Positions 50,045 to 59,130 of a stretch of 64,000 nucleotides of DNA are shown here, piece by piece (the stretch's first letter is position 1; every line of letters begins with the position of its first letter). The stretch covers positions 1-64,000 of the forward strand of contig NZ_JPRM01000018.1 in NCBI RefSeq assembly GCF_000737695.1, read 5' to 3'. Below the pieces are notes generated by a model. It was not told the origin of the DNA, ran no database searches, and was given only the letters and a program-made list of their open reading frames with translations. The translations under genes were made by a program, and so were the position numbers. Source of the DNA: Flavobacterium hydatis (GTDB lineage Bacteria > Bacteroidota > Bacteroidia > Flavobacteriales > Flavobacteriaceae).

Positions 50045-52459
50045 TTAAAATTTATAGCTGTAACCAAATCGTACTACTTGTGTTTCGTAGTAGTCCCTGC
50101 TGTTATAACTAAAACCATCACCTTGAATCTCTTTTTTGATTACAAGCGTATTTAAGATATCTGTTGCATTAAGAAAAACTTCGCCTTTTCCTTTTTGAAC
50201 CGTCTTTTTAACTCCTAAATCTATAGAGAAACGAGAATTTATCTTTCCTTGCGGAATGATATCAGGGGCCAAATATACGGCAGATAATTGACCACTCATG
50301 GTTTTATTTAACTGAAAAGTATTATTCCACTTTACATTTCCAGAAATAATCTGTTGTCTTTTGCCAAAATAGGTCGTTGGTACAGGATATAAATTGGTTA
50401 CAGTAAATGCTTCAATATCGTTTTGATAAGCGTTTCCGTTTAAGTTAAAAGTATACCAAGAGTTAACTTCTTTAGAATATACTACTTCAATTCCTGTTGA
50501 TGAACTTCTGCCTGCATTCTGGAAAACATTATAAATAAGGTTACTATCTGGCACAGTGGTGGCAATACGGCTAATAGTACCGTTTACAAAACGATGATAA
50601 AGTGATGTAAACAAGTAACCTTTATTAATGGTTGCTTTATATCCTAGCTCAAAAGCACTTGTAAATTGTGGTTTTAGCGCAGGATTCCCCACTTTTATAA
50701 TTTCGGCATCGTCGTATTTAGGAAAAATTCTAATATCTACTTCACTTGGTCTGTCGACTCTACGATTATAAAAAGCGGTTAATTTATTCTTGTCATTTAT
50801 TTTATAACCAAATCGTAGGCTAGGGAAGGGTTGTGTATAATCGTATCCATCGCTTTTGTAAGTAGGATGATTGGGGTTTACGTCATATTGTAACTTAACG
50901 TATTCTACACGAAGACCAACTTCGGCTTCAATTTTATTATTCTCGAATATATAGTTTCCGTACAATGCAGGAATAATTTCTTTGTACGTTGCCCAGCCAC
51001 CAGCATCTGGATCTAGTGGAGAATTTACACCAGGATAAAATTGCATATTGGTAGGGATTTCTCTGTTTCGGAATTTTAGTCCAGTTTCAAAACGACCATA
51101 TTTTAATGGCTGAATATAATCAACATTAATATCGATTACTTTTTCATCAGATAAGAGTTTAAAAGAATCTTTTCCTGTAAAGGTGGGCATAATATTATCA
51201 AAGAAATATTTCTCGTCTTCTCTATGATAAGTATAATTTATTCCTGCGTTTAATTTATGACCAGCTTCTTTAAACTTATGTTGGTAAGATGCCGATACCA
51301 TTGCGGTTGTTTTTAACTCATCTTCTAGAAATTGCCATAGGCGTAAACGTTGCGAATAGTCTTGGTTAAAAAAAGGTTCATCGCCATTATCGATAATCTT
51401 TTCGCTCCCAAACATACCCGATATAGCAAATGTATTTTGCTCATTATAGTTCCAGTCCAATCCTATTTTAATAGTGGTAAAATGAGTATCACGATTTCTT
51501 TTTGTTTGCTGGTTTATAACTGTACCATCATCATAAGTTCGGGTTACAAACTCATTTTTATTAAGTGTTTCGGTATATAAATAATCAGCTTGCAAATAAG
51601 CGTTTATTTTGTTCTTTCGATAGTTTAGCGATAGCGAAGGATTAATCTTTGGCGTAACCTGGTATTGAGGCCTTATGGTTGGCAAATTGGCTTTGCGTTC
51701 CCATAAAGAACCATATCCAGATGCAATACCTACTTTACCATTAAAACCTTCTTGTTTATTTTTTTTGTAAATGATATTAATGATTCCTCCATTACCATTT
51801 GCATCAAATTTAGCCGAAGGATTATTTATAATCTCTATTTTTTCGATTGCCGATGCAGGAATGTTATCCAATCCCGATTGATTACCAAAACCAGTTAATG
51901 CCGTTTGCTTCCCATCTATAAGAACCATTACTTTGTCATTACCTCTCAATTGTACTTTTCCGTCTTGTACTGTAACACCGGGAAGACTTTGCATAGATTG
52001 CAAAACCGAACCACCACTTTGGGTAATATTATCGGCTACCGAGAATACTTTTTTATCCATCTTAGCTGATACTTCATCCGTTTTAGATGTGGCAATAATC
52101 ACCTCATTAAGCGTGTTTATATCTTCTTCGAGTTCAATATTTGGCACAACCAAAAATTCCGATAACGAGCCTACAAATAAAGATTGTGTTTTGGTTTTAT
52201 ATCCTATAAAAGTAATTTCTAGTGTATAATTGCCAGAGGAAACATTCGAAAACGTAAAACGACCTTCGTCATTACTAACTGTTCCTGCAACGAACGCCTG
52301 ATTTTTGGATGATTTTAAAACAATATTTACATAAGGAATAGATGTTTTTAAACCCTTATCCTTGATTATTCCAGATATGGTGACCGTCTTGGTCTGTGCA
52401 GTTGCCTTTGAAACTATAAGCATAGCCAAAGTAAGTAACATAATTATTCTTGCTTTCAT
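50045..52459 (-). CDS. TonB-dependent receptor with carboxypeptidase-regulatory-like domain
   Basis: An 804-residue outer-membrane protein with the signal MKARIIMLLTLAMLIVSKATAQ. A carboxypeptidase-regulatory-like beta domain spans residues about 24-110 (TVTISGIIKDKGLKTSIPYVNIVL... NYTLEITFIGYKT). The plug contains SGGSVLQSMQSLPGVTVQDGKVQLRGNDKVMVLIDGKQTALTG, and the outer-membrane barrel is of the OMP-b-barrel-3 type. No SusD-like gene follows, so it is not a SusC-type polysaccharide transporter. Transported substrate unknown. Confidence 0.92.
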   Translation of the reverse strand: MKARIIMLLTLAMLIVSKATAQTKTVTISGIIKDKGLKTSIPYVNIVLKSSKNQAFVAGTVSNDEGRFTFSNVSSGNYTLEITFIGYKTKTQSLFVGSLSEFLVVPNIELEEDINTLNEVIIATSKTDEVSAKMDKKVFSVADNITQSGGSVLQSMQSLPGVTVQDGKVQLRGNDKVMVLIDGKQTALTGFGNQSGLDNIPASAIEKIEIINNPSAKFDANGNGGIINIIYKKNKQEGFNGKVGIASGYGSLWERKANLPTIRPQYQVTPKINPSLSLNYRKNKINAYLQADYLYTETLNKNEFVTRTYDDGTVINQQTKRNRDTHFTTIKIGLDWNYNEQNTFAISGMFGSEKIIDNGDEPFFNQDYSQRLRLWQFLEDELKTTAMVSASYQHKFKEAGHKLNAGINYTYHREDEKYFFDNIMPTFTGKDSFKLLSDEKVIDINVDYIQPLKYGRFETGLKFRNREIPTNMQFYPGVNSPLDPDAGGWATYKEIIPALYGNYIFENNKIEAEVGLRVEYVKLQYDVNPNHPTYKSDGYDYTQPFPSLRFGYKINDKNKLTAFYNRRVDRPSEVDIRIFPKYDDAEIIKVGNPALKPQFTSAFELGYKATINKGYLFTSLYHRFVNGTISRIATTVPDSNLIYNVFQNAGRSSSTGIEVVYSKEVNSWYTFNLNGNAYQNDIEAFTVTNLYPVPTTYFGKRQQIISGNVKWNNTFQLNKTMSGQLSAVYLAPDIIPQGKINSRFSIDLGVKKTVQKGKGEVFLNATDILNTLVIKKEIQGDGFSYNSRDYYETQVVRFGYSYKF

Positions 52460-52634
52460 ATTATATTTTGTTCAGTGATTTGTTGCCTAAAAAATAGGCA
52501 AATGGATTCCTTTGCTAGTTATAGGCGATTACACTATATAGCATTTGTAAATTCTTTTTAAAATGTGTTTCAGCTAAAAAAATGTATCTGTATTTTGGGA
52601 TTTTGATACAATCTTTATATGAAAGGTGTAGGGT

Positions 52635-53063
52635 TTATTCGTCGATTTCTTTTACAAAATTTCCTTTATGATCAAAGATTATATCCTTTTTATAAATTTC
52701 GACTTCAAAATATACTTTTCCGTTAGGTTCAGTGATTTTGGAGAAGTCTCTAATTTTTTTACGACGGTAATTAACCTTAACGTATGGTAAAATGCTATCA
52801 GGTAATTCGTCTTCAGAGATTTGAGTTTCGGTTTGAAGTAAATTTCCAGAACTATCTATTAAGGCTGATTGTTCCTTATTATCGATAATAAATGAAACTT
52901 CGTAATTTTCCTTTTCTTTTTCCCATTTCAGATTTTTTGCATCTGGGAATTTAATTATAGCAGTCGATTTTACAATTCCAGGAACATCTTTTATGTCTAA
53001 ATCCTGTGCTATTGCAAAAGCCGAAATTAGTAGTGCAAATAGCGTTAGTACTGAGGTTTTCAT
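52635..53063 (-). CDS. PepSY-like secreted protein
   Basis: A 142-residue protein with the signal peptide MKTSVLTLFALLISAFAIAQ. Two PepSY-like (DUF2874) modules follow: IKFPDAKNLKWEKEKENYEVSFIIDNKEQSALIDSSGNLLQTE, and YFEVEIYKKDIIFDHKGNFVKE. This type is common beside two-component systems in Bacteroidota. It is located immediately downstream of a kinase/regulator pair with its own -7 element, so it may be a target or a periplasmic modulator of that system; this is context only. Confidence 0.85.
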   Translation of the reverse strand: MKTSVLTLFALLISAFAIAQDLDIKDVPGIVKSTAIIKFPDAKNLKWEKEKENYEVSFIIDNKEQSALIDSSGNLLQTETQISEDELPDSILPYVKVNYRRKKIRDFSKITEPNGKVYFEVEIYKKDIIFDHKGNFVKEIDE

Positions 53064-53097
53064 ATTTTTTTGTTTTTAGATTGATGAATATCTAGGG

Positions 53098-53105
53098 CAA
53101 AATTA
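53098..53105 (-). promoter_or_regulatory. -7 element of the PepSY-like gene
   Basis: The minus-strand TAATTTTG fits TAnnTTTG, 35 nt before the ATG at 53063, in the gap after the kinase stop codon. Confidence 0.55.
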
Positions 53106-53134
53106 GTCGTGGAATCTGTAGGAAGTTTGAATTT

Positions 53135-54397
53135 TTAGAATTTAACGGTAAAACTGTGTAAATTATTTTCGAATGCATAATCTATTTTCCAACGGCTTAT
53201 CTCGGTAATTTTTTTTATAATTGCCATTCCTAGTCCGTTACCTTGCGAAGAAGGATTAGATTTAGAAAAGCGATTGAATAATTTATCTACAACCAATGGG
53301 GTTTCCTGACCTGTATTTAAAAACGTTATAGAATCGCCAGTAATTATAATACTGATTTCACCATTTTTTATATTGTGTCTAATTGCGTTAAGAAACAAAT
53401 TATTAATAAGTACTTCAGTTAGCGATGGATTTCCTTCAATTTTTAGTTTTTCGGTATATTCGATAACAATGTTGAGGTTTTTGGCTTTAGCTTGTTCTGT
53501 AAAAAAATCAAGATGTTTTTTTAAATACTCATTTATAACGATGGGTTGTTTGTCGAGATAATTTCCGTTTTCAATTTTAGATAATAACAAAAGATTTTTA
53601 TTTAGACGATTAAGTCTGGAAACATCTTTGTTTAGAGAACTTAAAACCCTTGATTGTTCTTCGGTTACGTCAAGCTGAAAAAGAGTGTCAATTTTTGTCT
53701 GAAAAAGAGCCAAAGGTGTTTGTAACTCATGTGCAGCATTCTCTACAAATTCTCTCTGGTTGTTATAAATATCGATGTTTTTTTCGATAAGACGATTAAG
53801 ACTTTTATTAAGACGGTTAAATTCCTCTACGTCGGTATCCATAAAATGAGGCGTCTTATTTTTATCTATTTCAAATCCCTGAATTTGGTCTAATGTATCA
53901 TAAAATGGTTTCCAAAGCTTTCTTGACGAAATTTTAGTGATAATTAATATGCCTAGAAGTAAAATGATAATTACTACCAAAAATAACATGGCGATACTTA
54001 CAATTAAATCTTCTTTTTCTATTAGGTTAATTCTGCCTACATAAGTATACGGTTTGCCTTTTATTAATATTGGAGTATTTAATTCTCTATAAGGTTCGTT
54101 TTCGTCTTCGAGTTCATCAAAGTACACTTTTTCAAAAATAGTGTCTTTAGGAACGATATGATTAGAGAAAATCTGTACGTTTCGGTTGTATTTATTCCAT
54201 AAAGCGATGTCTTTAGCATCAAATTTAGGCAATTCGTTTTTTAAGAATTCATCTCTGTGTAAAACCAGAGTTTCGTCGGTTTCTTCGATATACAATCGCT
54301 CTGTAATGTAGTAAAAAACAGGAACAGATATTAACAGCACAAAAACTGAAAATATCAAAAAAGTGGTCGTTGTTTTATTTAAAAGTTTCTTATTCAT
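53135..54397 (-). CDS. sensor histidine kinase, second two-component system
   Basis: A 420-residue membrane kinase. TM1 is residues about 11-31, the periplasmic domain of about 100 residues includes PILIKGKPYTYVGRI, and TM2 is about 133-153. H223 is the phospho-acceptor (ENAAHELQTPLALFQ), with N box NNLFLNAIRHN and G2 GNGLGMAIIKKI. The G1 box is reduced to ITFLNTGQE, so the usual aspartate is absent. The start overlaps the regulator gene's stop by 8 nt. Confidence 0.92.
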   Translation of the reverse strand: MNKKLLNKTTTTFLIFSVFVLLISVPVFYYITERLYIEETDETLVLHRDEFLKNELPKFDAKDIALWNKYNRNVQIFSNHIVPKDTIFEKVYFDELEDENEPYRELNTPILIKGKPYTYVGRINLIEKEDLIVSIAMLFLVVIIILLLGILIITKISSRKLWKPFYDTLDQIQGFEIDKNKTPHFMDTDVEEFNRLNKSLNRLIEKNIDIYNNQREFVENAAHELQTPLALFQTKIDTLFQLDVTEEQSRVLSSLNKDVSRLNRLNKNLLLLSKIENGNYLDKQPIVINEYLKKHLDFFTEQAKAKNLNIVIEYTEKLKIEGNPSLTEVLINNLFLNAIRHNIKNGEISIIITGDSITFLNTGQETPLVVDKLFNRFSKSNPSSQGNGLGMAIIKKITEISRWKIDYAFENNLHSFTVKF

Positions 54398-55067
54398 TGT
54401 CCCATTTATATCCTAAACCATACACCGTTTTTATATAATCGCCACTTCCTGCGTTGTTTAGTTTCTTTTTTAAGTTTTTTATATGAGCATAAACAAAATC
54501 ATGATTATCAAGCATATCTGCCATATCTCCCGAAAGATGTTCAGCAATAGCACCTTTAGATAATACCTTGGTTTCATTACCAATTAAAAACAGTAACAAG
54601 TCAATTTCTTTTTTTGTAATGTCTAGTTTAGTATTGTTTACAGTGACAGTTTTAGAGAGAATATCAATAACAATTTCATTAAAGATAACATTATTGTTTC
54701 CCTTAAAGTTTTTACGTCTAATAAGTGCCTGAATTCGAACTAGTAATTCTGATAAATGAAATGGTTTTGTCAAATAATCATCCGCTCCAAGGTTAAAACC
54801 TTCAATTCGTGTATCCAATGTTTCTTTGGCAGAAATAATGATAACACCTTCGGTTTTATTTCTTTTTTTTAACTCTTTTAAAATGTCAAATCCATCGCCA
54901 TCAGGAAGCATCAAGTCTAATAATACACAATCGTAATCATAAGAATTGATTTTATCAAGAGCATCTTTATAAGTTCCAGAGGATTCACAATGAATACCAT
55001 TGGGCTTAAAGTAGCTTTTAATACTAGCTGCTATTTCTAATTCGTCTTCTATTATCAAAATTTTCAT
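54390..55067 (-). CDS. OmpR-family response regulator, second two-component system
   Basis: A 225-residue regulator. D8, D51 (LLDLMLPDGDG) and K101 (DDYLTKPF) form the receiver active site. The winged helix covers residues about 130-224 with TKKEIDLLLFLIGNETKVLSKGAIAEHL and YAHIKNLKKKL. It overlaps the kinase gene by 8 nt. Downstream on the same strand are the PepSY-like gene, the TonB-dependent receptor and the lipid kinase, candidate targets by proximity. Confidence 0.95.
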   Translation of the reverse strand: MKILIIEDELEIAASIKSYFKPNGIHCESSGTYKDALDKINSYDYDCVLLDLMLPDGDGFDILKELKKRNKTEGVIIISAKETLDTRIEGFNLGADDYLTKPFHLSELLVRIQALIRRKNFKGNNNVIFNEIVIDILSKTVTVNNTKLDITKKEIDLLLFLIGNETKVLSKGAIAEHLSGDMADMLDNHDFVYAHIKNLKKKLNNAGSGDYIKTVYGLGYKWDNE

Positions 55068-55349
55068 ACCGCAATTTACTAATTCAATTTTGAATGAAAT
55101 CTGAATTTATGAATATGCTTGATTTTTAATAATGAAAACAACTCTGAATTTTAAGAAAATATCGAGTTGGATTTTATTAATTATTTAGAATATATAAAGT
55201 ATTTATGAGATATAAATCTATTAAAGTTTTAGTTTCAATAAATTCATTTAATATAATTAATTTAGTATTGCATTAAAAGTTTAAGTAATTACTGATAAAA
55301 GGTAGTCTGATAGCTTTTTGTGCTAAAAAATATATCTTTAATTTATTTA
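55068..55349. other. AT-rich gap without identified features
   Basis: I see no credible gene, exact -7 element or other repeat here; an inverted repeat follows at 55350-55413. Confidence 0.5.
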
Positions 55350-55413
55350 AAACAAACATAGATTAGAATCCAGAAAAATATATTTTTAGCTAAATAATAA
55401 TCTATGTTTATTT
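55350..55413. repeat. inverted repeat downstream of the 55433 gene
   Basis: AAACAAACATAGATTA and TAATCTATGTTTATTT are inverted arms differing at one base. Placement just beyond the stop codon of the gene at 55433-55987 fits a terminator. Confidence 0.55.
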
Positions 55414-55432
55414 GTATAAAATGTATTGTTAT

Positions 55433-55987
55433 TTAATATTCTTTTACATCGGCTATTAAAAAAGATTTGCCTGATTGAATCACTTTTATATCTCTTTTAT
55501 AACTTGTTTTAAAAGTAAGATCTTTAATTATGGTCTCAAATACATAGCCTTTATCTTTGGATATATATAATAATTTGCAGCTAGATACTTTTATTTTTCC
55601 ATAATCCTGTGTTGGTATAAGAAAACCATTCATACCGACATATTTAGTATCGAATTTATTTTTCCATTTTTTCTTAAATGACTCTTCTGTTAGCCCATTA
55701 TCATACTCGATATTTATGGCATCACTTTTATACTGAGCATAAGTTTTGGTTGTCATATCACTCATTTCATAAGTATCTTTATTAAAATTAGTTTCAATGG
55801 TTTTTATCAACCAATTTTTAGCATTTTCCTGATTTTGATTTTCTGTTTTTTGCTTATTAGCCGCATTATTTATTGTGGCATTTGATGGAGATATTAAGCC
55901 TTTATTAGACTGTGCATTCCCATTTTGAATTATTGCTAATGTTGATGCTAAGATGAAAGAAAATTTTAGCGCATTAAATTTGTGCAT
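55433..55987 (-). CDS. secreted protein of unknown function
   Basis: A 184-residue protein with a signal peptide (MHKFNALKFSFILASTLAIIQNGNAQ). An Asn/Gln-rich linker (about residues 30-58) follows, then a compact domain with WLIKTIETNFNKDTYEMSDMTTKTYAQYKSDAINIEY and ISKDKGYVFETIIKDLTFKTSYKRDIKVIQSGKSFLIADVKEY. I recognise no family. It is divergent from the outer-membrane protein at 56415. Confidence 0.6.
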   Translation of the reverse strand: MHKFNALKFSFILASTLAIIQNGNAQSNKGLISPSNATINNAANKQKTENQNQENAKNWLIKTIETNFNKDTYEMSDMTTKTYAQYKSDAINIEYDNGLTEESFKKKWKNKFDTKYVGMNGFLIPTQDYGKIKVSSCKLLYISKDKGYVFETIIKDLTFKTSYKRDIKVIQSGKSFLIADVKEY

Positions 55988-56414
55988 TATGTAGTTGTTT
56001 TTAGATTGTTGTAACGGTTTTATTAAAAAAAGTATTCTTTTTATTATTTATTTTTCTGTAATGTTCTGCAATAGATTCCAAAAAATTCTGAAAGTTAAAT
56101 TCTCTTCATCTACTGCAAATATTGACTTGAGCGGATTAATATCGAGTCAAAAAAACTAAGTTATAAATTAATAAGACTTTTTGGGATAAAACAAGAATTA
56201 TATTTCTGTTTAATTAATCAGAAAGAAATAATTATTTAAAGCGAATGTTTTTAGTTGTTATTTTTAAATTTGATACGAACTACGTTCCATTTTTAAAAAT
56301 GAAACATACTTATTTGAGAAAAATAGGCTAAATGAAAAAGTAAGATTAATTTTAGATTTACAATTTTAATTGTCCCCAACGGATTTACATTTAATAATCA
56401 AAAAATCAAAAATT
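55988..56414. other. 427-nt gap between divergent genes, no feature identified
   Basis: It separates the 55433-55987 gene from the outer-membrane protein gene. It must contain the promoters of both, but no exact TAnnTTTG element, repeat or gene stands out. TACAATTTTAATTG before the 56415 gene is weakly promoter-like. Confidence 0.5.
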
Positions 56415-57032
56415 ATGAAACATTTCAGTCTATTGTTTGTTGTCTTTTTAGTATCAATGGGGGTGAAAGCCCAGGATGCAAACTCTCTTTCTCTTAACTT
56501 ATACGGAGGATATACTTTCTCTGATAAGGTATCGTATTATAATACCTCCGGAGATGTAGGAGATGGATTTGAATATGGAGCTGGTTTGGAGTATTTTGTT
56601 ACAAAGAACGCTTCTATCGAATTAAAATATTTAAGACAAGAGGTTGATTTACCTATATATTATTTAGGAAATCAAATTAATGCTGGTGATGATAAAAGTT
56701 CTTTTAACTTTATTATTGGTGAAGGAACTTATTATTTCGACACTGGTTCTTCTAATGTTTCCCCTTATTTAGGAGGAGGTCTTGGAGTTGGTATCGTTAA
56801 CATACCGCGAAATGGTAGTGATACTAATTTTGCATGGGATATTAAAGCTGGTGTAAAACTAAGAACAAGTTCATTGTTATCAGTAAACCTAAATGCCTAC
56901 TTACAATCTATGAGTGCTGCCGTAGGAAATAGTTATTATTGGACGTATTATTTTGGACCAGTAGGTGTAACTGATTATGTAGCTACTTATCAGTTCGGGT
57001 TAGGAGCTGTATTTAGCTTTAACTTCAAATAA
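56415..57032 (+). CDS. outer-membrane beta-barrel protein
   Basis: A 205-residue protein with the signal peptide MKHFSLLFVVFLVSMGVKAQ. Alternating amphipathic strands follow (LSLNLYGGYTFSDKV, GAGLEYFVTKNASIELKYLRQEV, GEGTYYFDTGSSNVSPYLGGGLGVGIV), and the C-terminus ends in an aromatic strand YQFGLGAVFSFNFK. This is typical of small porin-like 8-strand barrels. I used the ATG giving the signal peptide. A terminator follows at 57061. Confidence 0.88.
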   Translation: MKHFSLLFVVFLVSMGVKAQDANSLSLNLYGGYTFSDKVSYYNTSGDVGDGFEYGAGLEYFVTKNASIELKYLRQEVDLPIYYLGNQINAGDDKSSFNFIIGEGTYYFDTGSSNVSPYLGGGLGVGIVNIPRNGSDTNFAWDIKAGVKLRTSSLLSVNLNAYLQSMSAAVGNSYYWTYYFGPVGVTDYVATYQFGLGAVFSFNFK

Positions 57033-57058
57033 GGAACTTTACTTTTATAAGATAAGTC

Positions 57059-57087
57059 AAAAGCATCCATGATTGGATGCTTTTTTT
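57059..57087 (+). terminator. terminator of the outer-membrane protein gene
   Basis: AAGCATCC and GGATGCTT form an 8-bp stem around ATGATT, followed by a run of T. Confidence 0.85.
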
Positions 57088-57102
57088 GTTTATAGATTAG
57101 AC

Positions 57103-57147
57103 TTAACCGCAAAGTGAGCAAAGATTTACGCTAAGCTCGCAAAGTTT
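57103..57147 (+). repeat. CGCAAAG-family single arm
   Basis: TTAACCGCAAAGTGAGCAAA and following bases match the left arm of the 4465-4749 element along about 45 nt. No inverted partner follows within the 242-nt gap; imperfect CCTTAGAA tandem words occupy 57150-57185. Confidence 0.6.
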
Positions 57148-57234
57148 CTCAGTACCTTAGAACCTTAGTTTCTTAGAACCTTATAAAGAATGAGCCTTAT
57201 AAAGAAAGAACCTTTAAATTTAATTACACTTTAC

Positions 57235-57242
57235 TATCTTTG
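57235..57242 (+). promoter_or_regulatory. -7 element of the DUF6377 regulator gene
   Basis: TATCTTTG fits TAnnTTTG and is 32 nt before the TTG start codon, which supports that start. Confidence 0.6.
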
Positions 57243-57274
57243 GCTATCATAATTATTTATATCTAAAAACGGTT

Positions 57275-58921
57275 TTGAAAAATACTCTTCTGTTTCTTTT
57301 CTTTATTATTGTATGCTATCCTGCTTATGCAGGAAACAAAGCCGATTCGGTGTTTGTAAAATTAAATTTAGCATTAAAGAACAAGCAGAAATATGTTGAG
57401 TTAAAAGAAGAGCGAATAGCTAATTTCAAAAAGATAAAATCGACTGATTTAACCGATTATCAAGAGTATAATTATAACAAAAGTTTATATAAAGAGTACC
57501 AGAAATTCAACTCAGATTCGGCTATTTTTTATGTAAAAAAGAATCTTAAGATTGCCAGCGAACTACACAAAAAAGATTTAGAAGAAACGGCTCAATTGCA
57601 ATTAGCAAATTTATATTCCTCTTCGGGAAGATATCGCGAGTCTGAAGAAATCTTAAAAAGTATAAACAAAAAGCAATTATCACCACAATTACTTCCGGAT
57701 TACTATGAAGGATATCGAGAGTTTTTCTCGCATTATTCGACCAATAGTTATAACCCGATGTATGTAGAACAGGTTGTAAAGTATCGCGATTCGTTATTAG
57801 CAATACTAGATCCACAATCGCTGAAATACAAAATCAATCTGGCAGAAAAGAATATTTCTGAAGGAAAAATTGATAGTACAGAGAAAGATTTGATAAAATT
57901 ATTGCAAGAAACAAATGATGACAATCCGCAATATGCCATGATTGCTTATCTTTTGGGAAGCATCAATAAAAAGAAAGAGAATCTAGAATTAAAGAAAATA
58001 TACTACGCAATTTCTGCTACTGCAGATTTAAAAAACTCTATAAAAGACAACGCTTCTATACAAGAATTGGCATTGGTTTATTATGAATTAGGCGATGTAG
58101 ATACCGCTTATAAATTAACAAGATCAGCTATCGAAGATGCTATTTTTTGTAATGTACAATTTCGAACCTTACAAATGTCCGAAGTATATTCGATTATCAA
58201 TACTGCCTATTTAGAGAAAGAAGCCAAAAGCAAAAACCAATTGCAATTGTATCTTTTATTTATAAGTCTGCTTTCTATTTTTCTTGTTGTGGCAGTTATC
58301 TATGTTTACAAACAGATGAAAAGAGTTTCCAGAATTAAAGAAGAACTTTCTAAAACAAGCGAAGAACTGGTTAAACTAAACGCAGATATTAGTAAAACGA
58401 ATAACCAACTACAAGAAAGAAACGCTCAATTATCTGAATCTAATCATATTAAAGAAGAATATATTGCACATTTTTTTAGCCTTTGTTCTACTTACATTAA
58501 TAAATTAGAGAACTATCGTATTACCTTAAACAAGAAGGCTACCGCCAAACAGTTTGATGAGTTGTATAAAATTTTAAAATCAACCACTTTGGTCGATAAT
58601 GAACTCGAGGAGTTATACAAAAACTTTGATACTATCTTTTTAAATCTATATCCCACTTTCGTGAAAGACTTTAATTCTTTGCTTATAAAGGAAGAACAGA
58701 TTGTACTTAAACAAGGTGAATTATTAAATACCGAACTACGAATTTTTGCATTAATACGTTTAGGAATTAATGATAGTGTAAAAATTGCTGCCTTCCTACG
58801 CTACTCTTTAAGCACGATTTATAATTACCGAACAAGAGCAAGAAATAAGGCTGCTGTTTCTCGTAATGAATTCGAAGAAATGGTTATGAAAATCGGTCTA
58901 ATTGCGATTAAAACACAATAA
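57275..58921 (+). CDS. DUF6377 membrane regulator with periplasmic TPR domain
   Basis: A 548-residue protein. An N-terminal signal is followed by TPR-like helical pairs (residues about 20-315), one membrane helix at about 325-345, a coiled coil (350-395) and a C-terminal DUF6377 segment. The last 60 residues (LFALIRLGINDSVKIAAFLRYSLSTIYNYRTRARNKA) look like a LuxR-type HTH. Such proteins are thought to read periplasmic signals and act on transcription directly. The gene begins with TTG; no in-frame ATG lies upstream before a stop. The GH3 gene downstream is a possible target. Confidence 0.82.
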   Translation: MKNTLLFLFFIIVCYPAYAGNKADSVFVKLNLALKNKQKYVELKEERIANFKKIKSTDLTDYQEYNYNKSLYKEYQKFNSDSAIFYVKKNLKIASELHKKDLEETAQLQLANLYSSSGRYRESEEILKSINKKQLSPQLLPDYYEGYREFFSHYSTNSYNPMYVEQVVKYRDSLLAILDPQSLKYKINLAEKNISEGKIDSTEKDLIKLLQETNDDNPQYAMIAYLLGSINKKKENLELKKIYYAISATADLKNSIKDNASIQELALVYYELGDVDTAYKLTRSAIEDAIFCNVQFRTLQMSEVYSIINTAYLEKEAKSKNQLQLYLLFISLLSIFLVVAVIYVYKQMKRVSRIKEELSKTSEELVKLNADISKTNNQLQERNAQLSESNHIKEEYIAHFFSLCSTYINKLENYRITLNKKATAKQFDELYKILKSTTLVDNELEELYKNFDTIFLNLYPTFVKDFNSLLIKEEQIVLKQGELLNTELRIFALIRLGINDSVKIAAFLRYSLSTIYNYRTRARNKAAVSRNEFEEMVMKIGLIAIKTQ

Positions 58922-59002
58922 TTCATTTCAAATTCACTACTTTTTTTGCTGGGTTTTAATTATTAATCTTTTGATTAATAATAACTTATATTTTTAAGGA
59001 AC

Positions 59003-59010
59003 TACTTTTG
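59003..59010 (+). promoter_or_regulatory. -7 element of the GH3 gene
   Basis: TACTTTTG fits TAnnTTTG. It lies 120 nt before the ATG, so the leader would be about 110 nt long. Confidence 0.5.
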
Positions 59011-59130
59011 CATAATAAGACTTCTGATGTATACTATAACGTTTTAGTTTTACAATATTAATTATAGGAATCTTATTTAAGATTAACTAGAATTTAAGTT
59101 TAGTCTTTATATTAAAATAAATAAGTAGTT

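Noticed and set aside
50045..52459. Possible SusC-type receptor of a polysaccharide utilisation locus, with the GH3 enzyme at 59131
   Set aside because: There is no SusD-like gene, the receptor has the OMP-b-barrel-3 style rather than SusC features, and the GH3 gene is about 7 kb away on the other strand with its own promoter.
59011..59130. Possible riboswitch in the leader of the GH3 gene
   Set aside because: The leader is AT-rich without any recognisable conserved aptamer or strong hairpin.
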